DNA of 60,736 nucleotides. Source: Virgibacillus_R byunsanensis (GTDB lineage: Bacteria > Bacillota > Bacilli > Bacillales > Amphibacillaceae). How positions within the stretch are numbered: the first letter of the stretch is position 1; every line of letters starts with the position of its first letter. A program made the position numbers and the translations under genes. Under the pieces are notes generated by a model, which saw only the letters and a list, made by a program, of their open reading frames with translations, had not been told where the DNA came from and did no database searches. The stretch covers positions 1 to 60,736 of the forward strand of contig NZ_JBHTKJ010000053.1 of NCBI RefSeq assembly GCF_042675965.1. The letters run 5' to 3'. This document shows, piece by piece, positions 52,203 through 60,669 of the stretch.

Positions 52203-52925
52203 TTATAAGATTTTACTTAAGAATGATTGGGTCCTAGGATTTTGAGGGTTGTCAAAAATTTGTTGCGGATCCCCTTCTTCCATAATAATTCCTTCATCCA
52301 TGAATAATACACGGTCTCCCACTTCCTTAGCAAAGCCCATTTCATGAGTAACTACAACCATAGTCATACCTTCTTCAGCTAAATCTTTCATTACTTCAAG
52401 AACATCTCCAACAAGTTCTGGGTCAAGAGCAGAAGTAGGCTCATCAAACAGCATAACTTTAGGATTCATAGCGAGTGATCTAGCAATAGCCACACGTTGT
52501 TTCTGCCCACCCGAAAGACTATCAGGATAATCATCTGCTTTATCAGACAATCCTACTTTATCGAGAAGTGGCAGGGCAACGTCTTTAGCTTCTTGTTCAG
52601 AAAGATTCTTCACCTTAGTTGGACCGAGCGTGATATTTTCTAAAACCGTTTTATGTGGAAATAGATTAAAATGTTGAAATACCATTCCTACTTGAGAACG
52701 TACTTCATTAATATTGACATTGGGATCCGTTAACATTTCACCGTCAATCGTAATTTCCCCTGCAGTTATATCCTCAAGAAGGTTGATGCACCTAAGGAAA
52801 GTACTTTTCCCAGAGCCCGAGGGCCCTATCACACACACCACTTCACTCTCATCTACTTTAGCGTCAATTCCTTTTAATACCTCTAAATCACCGAACGATT
52901 TGTGTAATTCTTTTACTGTAATCAT
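52203..52925 (-). CDS. Polar amino acid ABC transporter ATPase
   Basis: This 240-residue ATPase of the GlnQ/HisP class powers import of a polar amino acid. Walker A is GPSGSGKST (about 33-41), the Q-loop is in GMVFQHFNLFPH, the signature is LSGGQKQRVAIARSL, and Walker B is VMLFDEPTSALDPE. It starts directly after the permease stop and is last in a binding protein-permease-ATPase operon. It might also serve the ATPase-less system at 112-1709. Confidence 0.94.
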   Translation of the reverse strand: MITVKELHKSFGDLEVLKGIDAKVDESEVVCVIGPSGSGKSTFLRCINLLEDITAGEITIDGEMLTDPNVNINEVRSQVGMVFQHFNLFPHKTVLENITLGPTKVKNLSEQEAKDVALPLLDKVGLSDKADDYPDSLSGGQKQRVAIARSLAMNPKVMLFDEPTSALDPELVGDVLEVMKDLAEEGMTMVVVTHEMGFAKEVGDRVLFMDEGIIMEEGDPQQIFDNPQNPRTQSFLSKIL

Positions 52926-53591
52926 TTAGACATCCAGCTTCCTTTCTAGTCTGTTTAAATAGAGTGCTGTTGGCACCGTGATACATAAGTAAAGTAAACA
53001 AACCATGACGAGTGTTTCAAATATTTCAAATGTAGTATTGTAATATTCTTTTGCCATAAACACGACATCGTGTACTACGATAACAGAAAATACGGATGTA
53101 TCCTTTAAACTAATAATAAATTGGTTTCCAAGAGGGGGGATCATTCGCTTAAAAGCTTGAGGCCAAATAATATAACGCATTGTTTGATTTTCAGTTAACC
53201 CCATTGACCGTCCTGCTTCATGCTGCCCTTTATCAATAGAATATACGGCACCGCGGACAATTTCAGCAATATATGCACCGGCGTTAACTGCAATTGCAAT
53301 AACACCTGCAGTAAAGGAAGTTATATTTAAGCCAATTAAATCTTCGGAAACACCATAATAAAGAAATAGTGCTTGTGCCAGTATCGGTGTCCCTCGAACA
53401 ACCTCGACATAAACCGACCAAAACCCTCGAATAAATTTGTTTTTAGAGAGTTTCCCCAAACCAGCTAAGGATCCAATAATCATCCCAAAGAACAGACCAA
53501 TAACTGTAATCATTACGGTAATTTTCAGGCCATCTATTAAAAATGGCAAACTTTGAACATATGCTGAATCCATAAACGTTGTATAGATCAT
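52926..53591 (-). CDS. Polar amino acid ABC transporter permease
   Basis: This 222-residue permease has about five membrane helices and the EAA loop GQHEAGRSMGLTENQTMRYI followed by IWPQA. ATG 53591 is the likely start, with aaggaga about 11 nt upstream; a longer frame begins at 53627 but would overlap the intercistronic hairpin. It abuts the ATPase gene. Substrate unknown; Gln, Arg or cystine are typical. Confidence 0.88.
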   Translation of the reverse strand: MIYTTFMDSAYVQSLPFLIDGLKITVMITVIGLFFGMIIGSLAGLGKLSKNKFIRGFWSVYVEVVRGTPILAQALFLYYGVSEDLIGLNITSFTAGVIAIAVNAGAYIAEIVRGAVYSIDKGQHEAGRSMGLTENQTMRYIIWPQAFKRMIPPLGNQFIISLKDTSVFSVIVVHDVVFMAKEYYNTTFEIFETLVMVCLLYLCITVPTALYLNRLERKLDV

Positions 53592-53617
53592 TCTTCTAGA
53601 TCTCTCCTTAATAAAAC

Positions 53618-53645
53618 AGCGTAACAAGCAATGACTTGTTACGCT
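53618..53645 (-). promoter_or_regulatory. Intercistronic hairpin between binding protein and permease genes
   Basis: Perfect stem agcgtaacaag / cttgttacgct with a 6-nt loop, followed by gttttatt on the minus strand. It probably acts as a partial terminator or 3'-end stabiliser, so that more binding protein than permease is made. Confidence 0.65.
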
Positions 53646-53668
53646 TGATTTTTAGTCTATTTAGTTGA

Positions 53669-54451
53669 TTATTCTGTTTCAGGTGGTGCTGTACCGAACC
53701 ACTTTTCATAGATCTCTGCATAAGTTCCATTTTCTTTTATCGCTGCTAACCCTTCATTAACTGGATCAACAAGGTCAGATCCCTCTGGTAATGCAATTCC
53801 ATATGGTTGACCTTCTAGTACGTTACCTACTGTTTTTAATTCATCTGGAGCATTTTCTTTAATATAATACTGTACGTTTGGCAAATCATATAACACTGCG
53901 TCCAGACGTCCTCTTTCCAAATCCATATACGCAGTTACAATCTCTGGATATGCCTCAACCTCAGCATCCGTATTATCTTTTAAATAGTCGTTACTTGTAG
54001 ACCCTTGACGTGCCCCAACTGTTAATCCACCTACATCTTCTATTGATTCAATATCAGAATCCGCAGGTACAGCAAGGATTAAACCAGAATCATAATACTT
54101 GTCTGAGAAATCGATGAACTCCTCGCGCTCCTCCGTAATAGAGATACCAGCGATACCTATATCATTTTTACTGGTTCGCATGGAAGCAAGTAACCCATCA
54201 AATTCCATTGTTTCAAATTCAATGTCAAACCCGGATTCTTCTGCGATAGCTTCGATTAATTCAATATCAAAACCTTCCATTTCACCTGTATCAGGGTTCT
54301 TATACTCAAACGGTTGGAAATTAGAATCGGTTGCAACTGAATAAGTTTCACCATCTCCATCGCCACCGCTTTCACTTGTTCCACAGGCCACAAGTACTCC
54401 AATAGAAATAATTGCAATAAGTAATAATGTTATTTTCTTTTTCACTTTCAA
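53669..54451 (-). CDS. Polar amino acid-binding lipoprotein
   Basis: This 260-residue SBP family 3 protein has a lipoprotein signal ending LVACG with Cys23 as lipid anchor. A short Gly/Asp linker leads into YSVATDSNFQPFEYKNPDTG, EGFDIELIEAIAEESG, and GIAGISITEEREEFIDFSDK, the usual ligand-binding motifs. It is the first gene of a complete ABC operon with permease and ATPase. The ligand cannot be told from the sequence. Confidence 0.92.
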   Translation of the reverse strand: MKVKKKITLLLIAIISIGVLVACGTSESGGDGDGETYSVATDSNFQPFEYKNPDTGEMEGFDIELIEAIAEESGFDIEFETMEFDGLLASMRTSKNDIGIAGISITEEREEFIDFSDKYYDSGLILAVPADSDIESIEDVGGLTVGARQGSTSNDYLKDNTDAEVEAYPEIVTAYMDLERGRLDAVLYDLPNVQYYIKENAPDELKTVGNVLEGQPYGIALPEGSDLVDPVNEGLAAIKENGTYAEIYEKWFGTAPPETE

Positions 54452-54756
54452 ATTACCCCCTACTATTTTTATAACGTATTGTATAATTTTCTCACAGTAT
54501 TCAAACTTTTCAAATTCATGTATACAACTATAATAGAGTATAAATTGTTATATATCAGCTTCTGCCTAATTGTGTCTATTTTCTTTTAAAATAACGCTGT
54601 TATACTACAAAATACTCCCAGACACGCAAAATTTAGTATATTTTTTTATGGAACAGAACTATCATTCTATTAAACAGATGAGGTGTATGTACATTATCAT
54701 GATCATTATTTAAAATGGCGTTAAAAAAGACCTGCTTAGGCCTTTTATTTTGACAG
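54452..54756. other. 305-bp intergenic region, promoter side of the ABC operon
   Basis: It is very A/T-rich with no gene. On the minus strand tatacaat (about 54480) is a possible -10 for the binding-protein gene. A weak hairpin near 54725-54745 (aggcct...aggtct then tttttt on the minus strand) probably ends the yjdJ transcript. Confidence 0.4.
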
Positions 54757-55035
54757 TTATTCAGCTAACACATCCTGGTATTCGGGGGTTTTTTCCAGCT
54801 TTCCTTTAGCATAGGGACATGTAGCGGTGATTTTCTTACTTTCTTCTCGGGCATACGTAACAACCTGATCAACTAATTTACCTGCCATACCTTCGCCACG
54901 CAACTCTTCTGAAACGTAAGTATGGTCAATATCAATTTGGGCTTCACCTACAGGTATAAACGTAATTTCTGCTGTTGGATTAGTTTCATCGTTTCCTACA
55001 AAAAATTTATTTTTACCTTTCTTTATAGTAGTCAT
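54757..55035 (-). CDS. yjdJ: Small GNAT-like N-acetyltransferase (YjdJ)
   Basis: This 92-residue protein is of the short GCN5-like group. It has IDHTYVSEELRGEGMAGKLV, where the RGxGMAGKL loop binds acetyl-CoA, and ATCPYAKGKLEKTPEY at the C-terminus. It is preceded 39 nt upstream by a YjdI-type iron-sulfur protein, the same pairing as yjdI-yjdJ in B. subtilis. The substrate is unknown. Confidence 0.85.
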   Translation of the reverse strand: MTTIKKGKNKFFVGNDETNPTAEITFIPVGEAQIDIDHTYVSEELRGEGMAGKLVDQVVTYAREESKKITATCPYAKGKLEKTPEYQDVLAE

Positions 55036-55074
55036 GGTAACTCCTCCCTTTTTTTTAAGTATAACAAAGATATT

Positions 55075-55482
55075 TTATGACTCACATTCATAACTCTCAT
55101 CACAAAATGGTTTATTGTGTGAATGACCACAGCCACAAAGTGAGGCTCTTATAGCGTTAATTTCTTCGTCTCCTTTTTTAATTTCTAAGTCCCCTTTCAC
55201 ATACATAACATAATTCTCTCTATAGTCAATTATGGTTTTGTGGGGCGGGGTTTCATGAACACCACCATCTTTTCGAACATATTCTAAAGCCCCACTGGGA
55301 CAGCGCTCCACAATTTCTGCTACTTTATCTGCAAAAGCTCCATCAGCATTTATCCAAGGCTTCTCCTTTACATCAAAAACTTCCGGTAATCCGTTCACAC
55401 ATTCTGCAGCATGGATGCACCGCTCTTTATGAAATTGTACATCGATATCTTCACCAGTGTAATTCTTTAACTCGTTATTCAT
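55075..55482 (-). CDS. yjdI: YjdI-type Fer4 protein fused to a CDGSH-like domain
   Basis: This 135-residue protein has an N-terminal YjdI-type iron-sulfur domain with Cys in KERCIHAAECVN and ERCPSGAL. A C-terminal CDGSH-like motif reads CGCGHSHNKPFCDESY. The canonical motif is CxCx2(S/T)x3PxCDGxH; here the His ligand position holds Tyr (confirmed in the codons gagagttat) and Gly is Glu. A Cys follows two residues later (YEC). So the second cluster may be absent or use another ligand. ATG 55482 is chosen for the aaggga site; the frame opens at 55518. Confidence 0.8.
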   Translation of the reverse strand: MNNELKNYTGEDIDVQFHKERCIHAAECVNGLPEVFDVKEKPWINADGAFADKVAEIVERCPSGALEYVRKDGGVHETPPHKTIIDYRENYVMYVKGDLEIKKGDEEINAIRASLCGCGHSHNKPFCDESYECES

Positions 55483-55567
55483 TAGCAACCATTCCCTTGT
55501 TTTAGAAGATAAACTCATCCCTACTATAGTGTCCTTAATTTAAATAGGATATAATTGATTTGAAAAA

Positions 55568-55715
55568 TCTTAGAAAACTGGCACTCGTTAAAGGGATTCT
55601 TGGTAAGCGTACTTTGCTTTCTTAGAAGCCCTTATGCTTTGGAGTGCAAGTCTTTATGGCGAAATACCTAGTTGCACTTATGCAGATAAGAAAGTTTTAT
55701 CTTTCTTATCTGCTA
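55568..55715 (+). repeat. Full-length copy of the dispersed repeat upstream of the MscS gene
   Basis: It runs from tagaaaactggcactcg through gtaagcgtactttgctttct, agaagcccttatgctttgga and tagttgcacttatgcagata to a perfect 13-bp hairpin (gcagataagaaag / ctttcttatctgc, 55682-55713). Best reference copy of the family in this window. It lies about 35 nt before the MscS ribosome binding site, inside its leader or promoter. Confidence 0.85.
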
Positions 55716-55765
55716 AAATAAAAGTATATGTTACGATAAAGGATAGTCAGGAGGGATTAGGTAAA

Positions 55766-56866
55766 ATGACATGGTCTTGGGAATTATTTTTTTCTTACGA
55801 TTACGTAAAAGATATTTCAATTTCAATAGGTATTATTTTGCTGTTCTTATTGTTCAGGAAAATATTTGCAAAATATGTTTTTACGCTTTTGTTAAAACTC
55901 AGTAAAAGGGCACCAAACGATTTCTTTTCCTACATATTTATAGCCTATGAAAAACCAGTAAGATGGCTCTTCACTATAATAGGTATTTATATTGCTGTAG
56001 ATTATTTCCCTTATTTGGAACAATCAAATCCATTATTTCTTAACATAATAAGGTCATCTGTTATCTTTATCATAGGTTGGGGACTGTTTAATTTATCCTC
56101 TTCATCTTCACTTATATTTTTTAAAATTGAAGAAAAATACAAAGTTGATATTGATGACATATTAATCCCTTTCTTATCAAAGGCATTACGTTTTATTGTT
56201 GTAGCAATAAGCATAACCGTAATTGCCCAGGAGTTTGATTATGATGTGAACGGGTTTGTTGCAGGACTTGGCCTAGGTGGACTTGCATTCGCGCTAGCTG
56301 CCAAAGATGCCATTGGTAATTTGTTTGGCGGAATTGTTATTATAACCGAGAAACCTTTTACAATTGGAGATTGGATTGAAACCCCTAGTGTGGAAGGTAC
56401 TGTGGAGGATATTACGTTTCGAAGCACAAGGGTACGAACTTTTGCTGATGCTCTTGTAACAGTACCCAATGCCACTATCGCTAACGAATCAATTACGAAC
56501 TGGAGTGAAATGGGTAAAAGGCAAATCACATTCAGCATAAGAGTAACTTATGATACTTCTCAGGACAAGATAGAGAAAGTTGTTAAACAGATAAAGGATC
56601 TACTTGTGAATCACTCTGACATACATCAAGAGACAATCTTTGTTACCTTTGATAAATATAAAGAAGATGGGTTAGATATTTTCTTATACTTTTTCACGAA
56701 TACTACTGCCTGGGGAGAATACTTAGATGTTAGAGAAGAAATTAACTTTAAAATATTGGAAATTTTAGAGAATGAAGAAGTTTCCATTGCAATACCAAGC
56801 AGAAGACTGTATGTCGAATCCCAAGGCGATGATCATAGTGGACGTGGATTAAGTCAGGAACCTTAG
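55766..56866 (+). CDS. MscS-family mechanosensitive channel
   Basis: This 366-residue channel opens under membrane tension and releases solutes on osmotic downshock. It has about four N-terminal membrane helices. The pore helix is GFVAGLGLGGLAFALAAKDA with the alternating Gly/Ala packing of TM3, followed by NLFGGIVIITEKPFTIGDWIE, and a C-terminal cytoplasmic vestibule domain. ATG 55766 has aggaggga 9 nt upstream; the longer frame runs into the repeat. Monocistronic. Confidence 0.92.
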   Translation: MTWSWELFFSYDYVKDISISIGIILLFLLFRKIFAKYVFTLLLKLSKRAPNDFFSYIFIAYEKPVRWLFTIIGIYIAVDYFPYLEQSNPLFLNIIRSSVIFIIGWGLFNLSSSSSLIFFKIEEKYKVDIDDILIPFLSKALRFIVVAISITVIAQEFDYDVNGFVAGLGLGGLAFALAAKDAIGNLFGGIVIITEKPFTIGDWIETPSVEGTVEDITFRSTRVRTFADALVTVPNATIANESITNWSEMGKRQITFSIRVTYDTSQDKIEKVVKQIKDLLVNHSDIHQETIFVTFDKYKEDGLDIFLYFFTNTTAWGEYLDVREEINFKILEILENEEVSIAIPSRRLYVESQGDDHSGRGLSQEP

Positions 56867-56937
56867 AAATTCGGTATAATGACAGCTACTACTTGTATAG
56901 CGTTATTACTATAATAAAAGAAAAAAATAACTTATCC

Positions 56938-56978
56938 AAATACACCCACAACAGATTCCTATTGTGGGTGTATTTTAA
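56938..56978 (+). terminator. Terminator of the MscS gene
   Basis: A 14-bp stem aaatacacccacaa / ttgtgggtgtattt, tail taattt. Confidence 0.82.
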
Positions 56979-57032
56979 TTTATGGCTGTTCTCGAACGCA
57001 TTGTTGCTTTTTTATCTTCATAGTTGATGTAA

Positions 57033-57516
57033 ACTGCGACGTAACTTTAGGCTTACTTCTATTGCCGCCGTCCGGGATCGCTACGGACGGATGCTTTCCG
57101 CGGGCACGGCCTCAGCCTCCTCGAGAAAACCACTCTGCGGGGTCTTCGGACACGTGCTGTTCCCGCAGGAGTCACCGCCCTCCGCTCACCCTGACTGGTA
57201 AGGTGTTTTATTAATACAGATACAGTCCCACGACAGTAACGGAAATAACAGTGGAGGAAATACACATAGACTCCTTGAAAATACAAACCGATTTTCTGCG
57301 TGCGATGTCTAGCTATGTAGCTTTCCTTATCCTGTGGGAGCAGAGGCCTAGTTGAGACCCCGCAGAGCGTTAGCTCGAGGAGGCTCATCAGCTGCCCACG
57401 GGTAGAAGACACTGCGCAGTGAAACGAAGCAGATGTCTCACTTGTACCCGGATGGGTGAAAGCGAAGTGTATTTCCGTAGCGGTAGGTTAACCGTCACAT
57501 AAAGTTACGTCGCAGT
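57033..57516. mobile_element. 484-bp GC-rich element with perfect 17-bp terminal inverted repeats
   Basis: actgcgacgtaacttta (57033-57049) is the exact reverse complement of taaagttacgtcgcagt (57500-57516). The inside is far richer in G+C than its flanks and full of smaller palindromes such as ccgtccg...cggacgg. Blocks like gctttccgcgggcacggcc and cgcaggagtcaccgccctcc resemble repeats common in other Bacillaceae genomes (from memory). No transposase or sound gene is inside. A non-autonomous mobile element or structured RNA are the main options. Confidence 0.75.
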
Positions 57517-57842
57517 CTATTATAACTTGGAAGTACTAGAAATAGTAGATAAATGGTACTGACATAAGGGAATATTGTCTCTTTACTTTTATAATTATTT
57601 TTAAATTTCTCGTTTCGGTAACAGCCGATTCTTCCTGAGCATACAATCCAGCAAATCCTATTAACAAGCTGCAAACCATATTGGAGCGTCTTGTTGACAG
57701 CTTACTAATCCCCCGCACACCAATATATGAATATATTAAAATATTTTACCGTTTACTTATATAATTAATCATTTTTTTTGAATGTTAACTTAGTATAGTA
57801 TATAATAGTTAAATTCAAGAATATTACTTTAGGAGGTATTCT

Positions 57843-58544
57843 ATGGAAAATCAAAAAAAACCAATACCACCTTTATCCATGTATAGAATTACAGCAAAAC
57901 TTTTTACACATATAGAGAAGTCAGTAAGCTCTTCATTTGGATTAAAAGGTACAGAATTAATACAAACCGGCCTTGAAAAATTTGGATATAAAGATGCATA
58001 TGATATTGCTGAGCAAGCAACTCGCGAAGGAGAAGAGCATGTTTTAGATGCATATATCCCAGATAAATTTGACAGTGTTAATCAATATGGTGATACAACA
58101 ATCTATGGATTAATGGCTAAGATGTTTGCTCAAGTTACCAAAGCAGTTGTTGATTCATTCGGTGAAGAGGGTCAAAACGCAATAAAGGAAGGCGTTAGGA
58201 CTTTTGGAGAAGAGCGTGGAACAGGTATTGCAGAACGTGCTAAACATTTCAATAAGCCAAATACAATTGACAATTATCTATCTAACTATGATATGGGGCG
58301 CAGTGATCTATTTGAGTTTGAAACTATCTTTAAAGAAAATGTGATCGAGCAAACTTTTACACAATGTCCTTTTGGTCAGCAATGGGCTGATGATGGTATG
58401 CATGAATATGGTATATTATATTGTCAGATGATCGATCCTGCAGTTGCTAAAGGATTCAACCCTGATTTTGAAGTGGAACATGACCAATACGTCCTAAAAG
58501 AAGGCGTATGTCATTTTAATTTTAAATTAGAGGATAAAAGCTAG
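57843..58544 (+). CDS. L-2-amino-thiazoline-4-carboxylate hydrolase-like protein
   Basis: This 233-residue protein resembles the ATC-hydrolase family, whose founder opens the thiazoline ring during L-cysteine formation. It has conserved TFTQCPFGQQWADDGMHEYG and YCQMIDPAVAKGFNPDF-like segments with Cys and His. The N-terminal two thirds are an internal duplication: residues about 14-59 and 88-133 align (YxxxAKxF...FG...G...G...FG...IAE). The start has aggaggta. It stands alone, so its natural substrate is not clear. Confidence 0.68.
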   Translation: MENQKKPIPPLSMYRITAKLFTHIEKSVSSSFGLKGTELIQTGLEKFGYKDAYDIAEQATREGEEHVLDAYIPDKFDSVNQYGDTTIYGLMAKMFAQVTKAVVDSFGEEGQNAIKEGVRTFGEERGTGIAERAKHFNKPNTIDNYLSNYDMGRSDLFEFETIFKENVIEQTFTQCPFGQQWADDGMHEYGILYCQMIDPAVAKGFNPDFEVEHDQYVLKEGVCHFNFKLEDKS

Positions 58545-58614
58545 TATAATCTTATTCATGCTTGCTTGGGTACTCCACTAACGTTAAGCGTCCCCCGAGA
58601 TCGACACGTTATAA

Positions 58615-58660
58615 CCCCCCACTTTTAGAAGCCCTTTAGGGTAATTAAGTGGGGGAGTAT
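58615..58660 (+). terminator. Hairpin after the ATC-hydrolase-like gene
   Basis: ccccccactt (58615-58624) pairs with aagtggggga (about 58647-58656), enclosing a ccctttaggg hairpin, then gtatttat. A likely terminator, though the U-tract is weak. Confidence 0.55.
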
Positions 58661-58712
58661 TTATGTAGATGCTTTTAATTATACTACCATGTTGTAAATT
58701 TTTGATATAAAG

Positions 58713-58755
58713 GTCCGGCCCCTAGTACGTTAGCACTTAGGTACCGAGAGCCGGG
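58713..58755. repeat. Inverted repeat next to the SEC-C gene
   Basis: ccggcccctagt...accgagagccgg with an inner cctagtacgt/agcacttagg pairing makes a long imperfect hairpin just 3' of the minus-strand SEC-C gene. It could end that transcript. Confidence 0.4.
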
Positions 58756-58758
58756 CAT

Positions 58759-59934
58759 TTATTTTCCACAACATTTCTTGAATTTTTTCCCACTTCCACA
58801 AGGACACGGTTCATTTCTACCTACTTTTTGCTCATTTCGAATAGGTTCAGTAACTTCTCCTATTCCTTGAAATAGTTCAAAATCACCGTCATTCCAACCC
58901 ATTTCTGTGATTTCGTTTTTCCATTCTTGAAGCTTTGGATGATCAATTTCATTAATCATACAATTACAGTACAGGGACTCCGGTAGATCAACGTACCAAC
59001 CAGCATACTCACCATCAATAATTTTTTCAATGATTGGAATAGCCTTTGTTGAAAGTTGCATACAAAGAGCATCAGCAATTAATGTGCGGACTGGCTCTAC
59101 CGCTACTTCTTCTACCAACTGTAATAACATTTCTTCAGCGTAGGGACTCTTAATCTGCTTAACCACATCTAATGCAAAAGGTCCGGTTTCTTCATCATTA
59201 ACATACGGCATCAGGCTGTCTACAACTTCGTCTCCACCTATTTTAACCAAGGATTGTATTACTTCCTCCACTAACACATCTTGGTCTAGATCATTAAAAA
59301 GAAGTTTAACTAAAGTAGGTGTCATTTGTTGCATTCTGGTCTCTCCAGCAAGCATTACAAAGAAAATTCCATAAATAGAAACAAAATCTTCTTGTTCTTC
59401 TTGCTCTAATACCCTCACAACCATTTTTCGATCCCAATCGTTCCGAGAGGATAATAACTCGATAATTTTCCCCGCAACTTGAAAGCTTTTGTTATCATAT
59501 CGAGTTCCTATTTGATCAGCGTAATTTTTTAGTTCGTCAAAAAGTTCACTCGTTGAAAGTGAAGCTAGATTTAAAAGGTCGTGAAATAAATTCCTTTGTT
59601 TATTATTAAAGCAAGGAATAATGTGTTCTTTATACTGTTGTAGAAAAGGAATCGGACTATTCATCACTAAAGTAAGTGCGGTTTTATAATCCCTAGATGT
59701 TTTGTTCAACGTTTTTATTTGATGAAGCAATTCTAGGAAACAATTTTCCGACATTGGAAATTTTATTTTATCCACAAACTGCAAATTCCGGTTTTTATTA
59801 GCTTCTAATACAATCGGTAATGTCTTTTCATTTGCTAGATAGCTTTCTTCCAGTAACCCTAAGGCAAAATCTTGAACAACAGCCTCTTCATAGTTAAGGA
59901 AAGGATGTACTCTTTCAATAAATGTTGTTTGCAT
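58759..59934 (-). CDS. HEAT-like protein with C-terminal SEC-C zinc motif
   Basis: This 391-residue, mostly alpha-helical protein has repeated helix pairs (for example VEEVIQSLVKIGGDEVVDSL and DVVKQIKSPYAEEMLLQLVE) that look like HEAT repeats. It ends in the SEC-C zinc motif CPCGSGKKFKKCCG, as at the C-terminus of SecA. Such proteins bind partners through the helical solenoid; the SEC-C tail may contact ribosomes or SecB-like factors. Function unknown. The start is near 59934 with a gagc-type weak site. Confidence 0.82.
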   Translation of the reverse strand: MQTTFIERVHPFLNYEEAVVQDFALGLLEESYLANEKTLPIVLEANKNRNLQFVDKIKFPMSENCFLELLHQIKTLNKTSRDYKTALTLVMNSPIPFLQQYKEHIIPCFNNKQRNLFHDLLNLASLSTSELFDELKNYADQIGTRYDNKSFQVAGKIIELLSSRNDWDRKMVVRVLEQEEQEDFVSIYGIFFVMLAGETRMQQMTPTLVKLLFNDLDQDVLVEEVIQSLVKIGGDEVVDSLMPYVNDEETGPFALDVVKQIKSPYAEEMLLQLVEEVAVEPVRTLIADALCMQLSTKAIPIIEKIIDGEYAGWYVDLPESLYCNCMINEIDHPKLQEWKNEITEMGWNDGDFELFQGIGEVTEPIRNEQKVGRNEPCPCGSGKKFKKCCGK

Positions 59935-60162
59935 AGTTAAGCTCCTTTATTCTATTTATCATTTAGCTATATTAATTTTACGTATTTGGTAGTTAACTAT
60001 CAAACTGCTGAGTTAATTTAAATTTTAAAAGAACCGCTATATATGTTTGTAATTATGATTAATCTCGTTTTTTAAATGAAGCCCTTCAACAAGTTATCCG
60101 GCTAAAGTCCTTCCCGCGCTTGAAGGGGGCGTCTTCTGTCTGATGATGATAAATGAGATTTA

Positions 60163-60399
60163 CTATTTTAGATCAGATAACTTTTTGGCATATCTTTCCT
60201 CACTAAATGGAACATGATCCTTCATAATTAAGTACATTTCTTCTATCAAAATTGCACCAATCATTTCTTTTGCCTTATTCCCCGAATAGCCTGATTCCCT
60301 TAATCTTTGATAGGTTTTCGTTGTGCATATAGGGTCCTCCATTTTTAGTTGGTTTTCAACAGTTTCTAATATTTGCGATTTTACTCTTTCGTTAGCCAT
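60163..60399 (-). CDS. Small helical protein of the DUF1841-like type
   Basis: This 78-residue protein is predicted all-helical: KSQILETVENQLKMEDP, then TYQRLRESGYSGNKAKEMIGAILIEEMYLIMKD and PFSEERYAKKLSDL. The layout GYSxxxAxxxIGxxLxEE recalls a small domain that often sits next to SEC-C proteins. It lies 228 nt upstream of the SEC-C gene on the same strand, so a functional link is likely. Good aaaggag site. Confidence 0.65.
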   Translation of the reverse strand: MANERVKSQILETVENQLKMEDPICTTKTYQRLRESGYSGNKAKEMIGAILIEEMYLIMKDHVPFSEERYAKKLSDLK

Positions 60400-60588
60400 A
60401 GTTTTTTCTCCTTTTTTAATTAATAGTAGTGTCTTCTATCTATTACTATACTGATCTACTTCTAGAATTAATATACTTGAAGTTTATCAAATAAGAAAGG
60501 ATGATAATTCAAATTTTGATTGTCAAGAATACTCCGAATTCATTATATAATGCTGTAATACCTGATTAAATAAGAATGGATTTAAATA

Positions 60589-60628
60589 GCTGCATAACTT
60601 TATTCAAGTTATACAGCCTCTTTGTATC
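60589..60628. terminator. Hairpin in the right-hand intergenic region
   Basis: gctgcataact pairs with agttatacagc around a 7-nt loop, then ctctttg. It could end a transcript entering from either side. Apart from this and the repeat at 60670, I see nothing in 60400-60736. Confidence 0.5.
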
Positions 60629-60669
60629 TCCGAGATTGTTTCTTAATGAATTCTGGAATAAACAGTTCT

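Noticed and set aside
57059..57412. 117-codon frame inside the GC-rich element
   Set aside because: The frame is open only because the region is GC-rich; its protein has no family look and no ribosome binding site.
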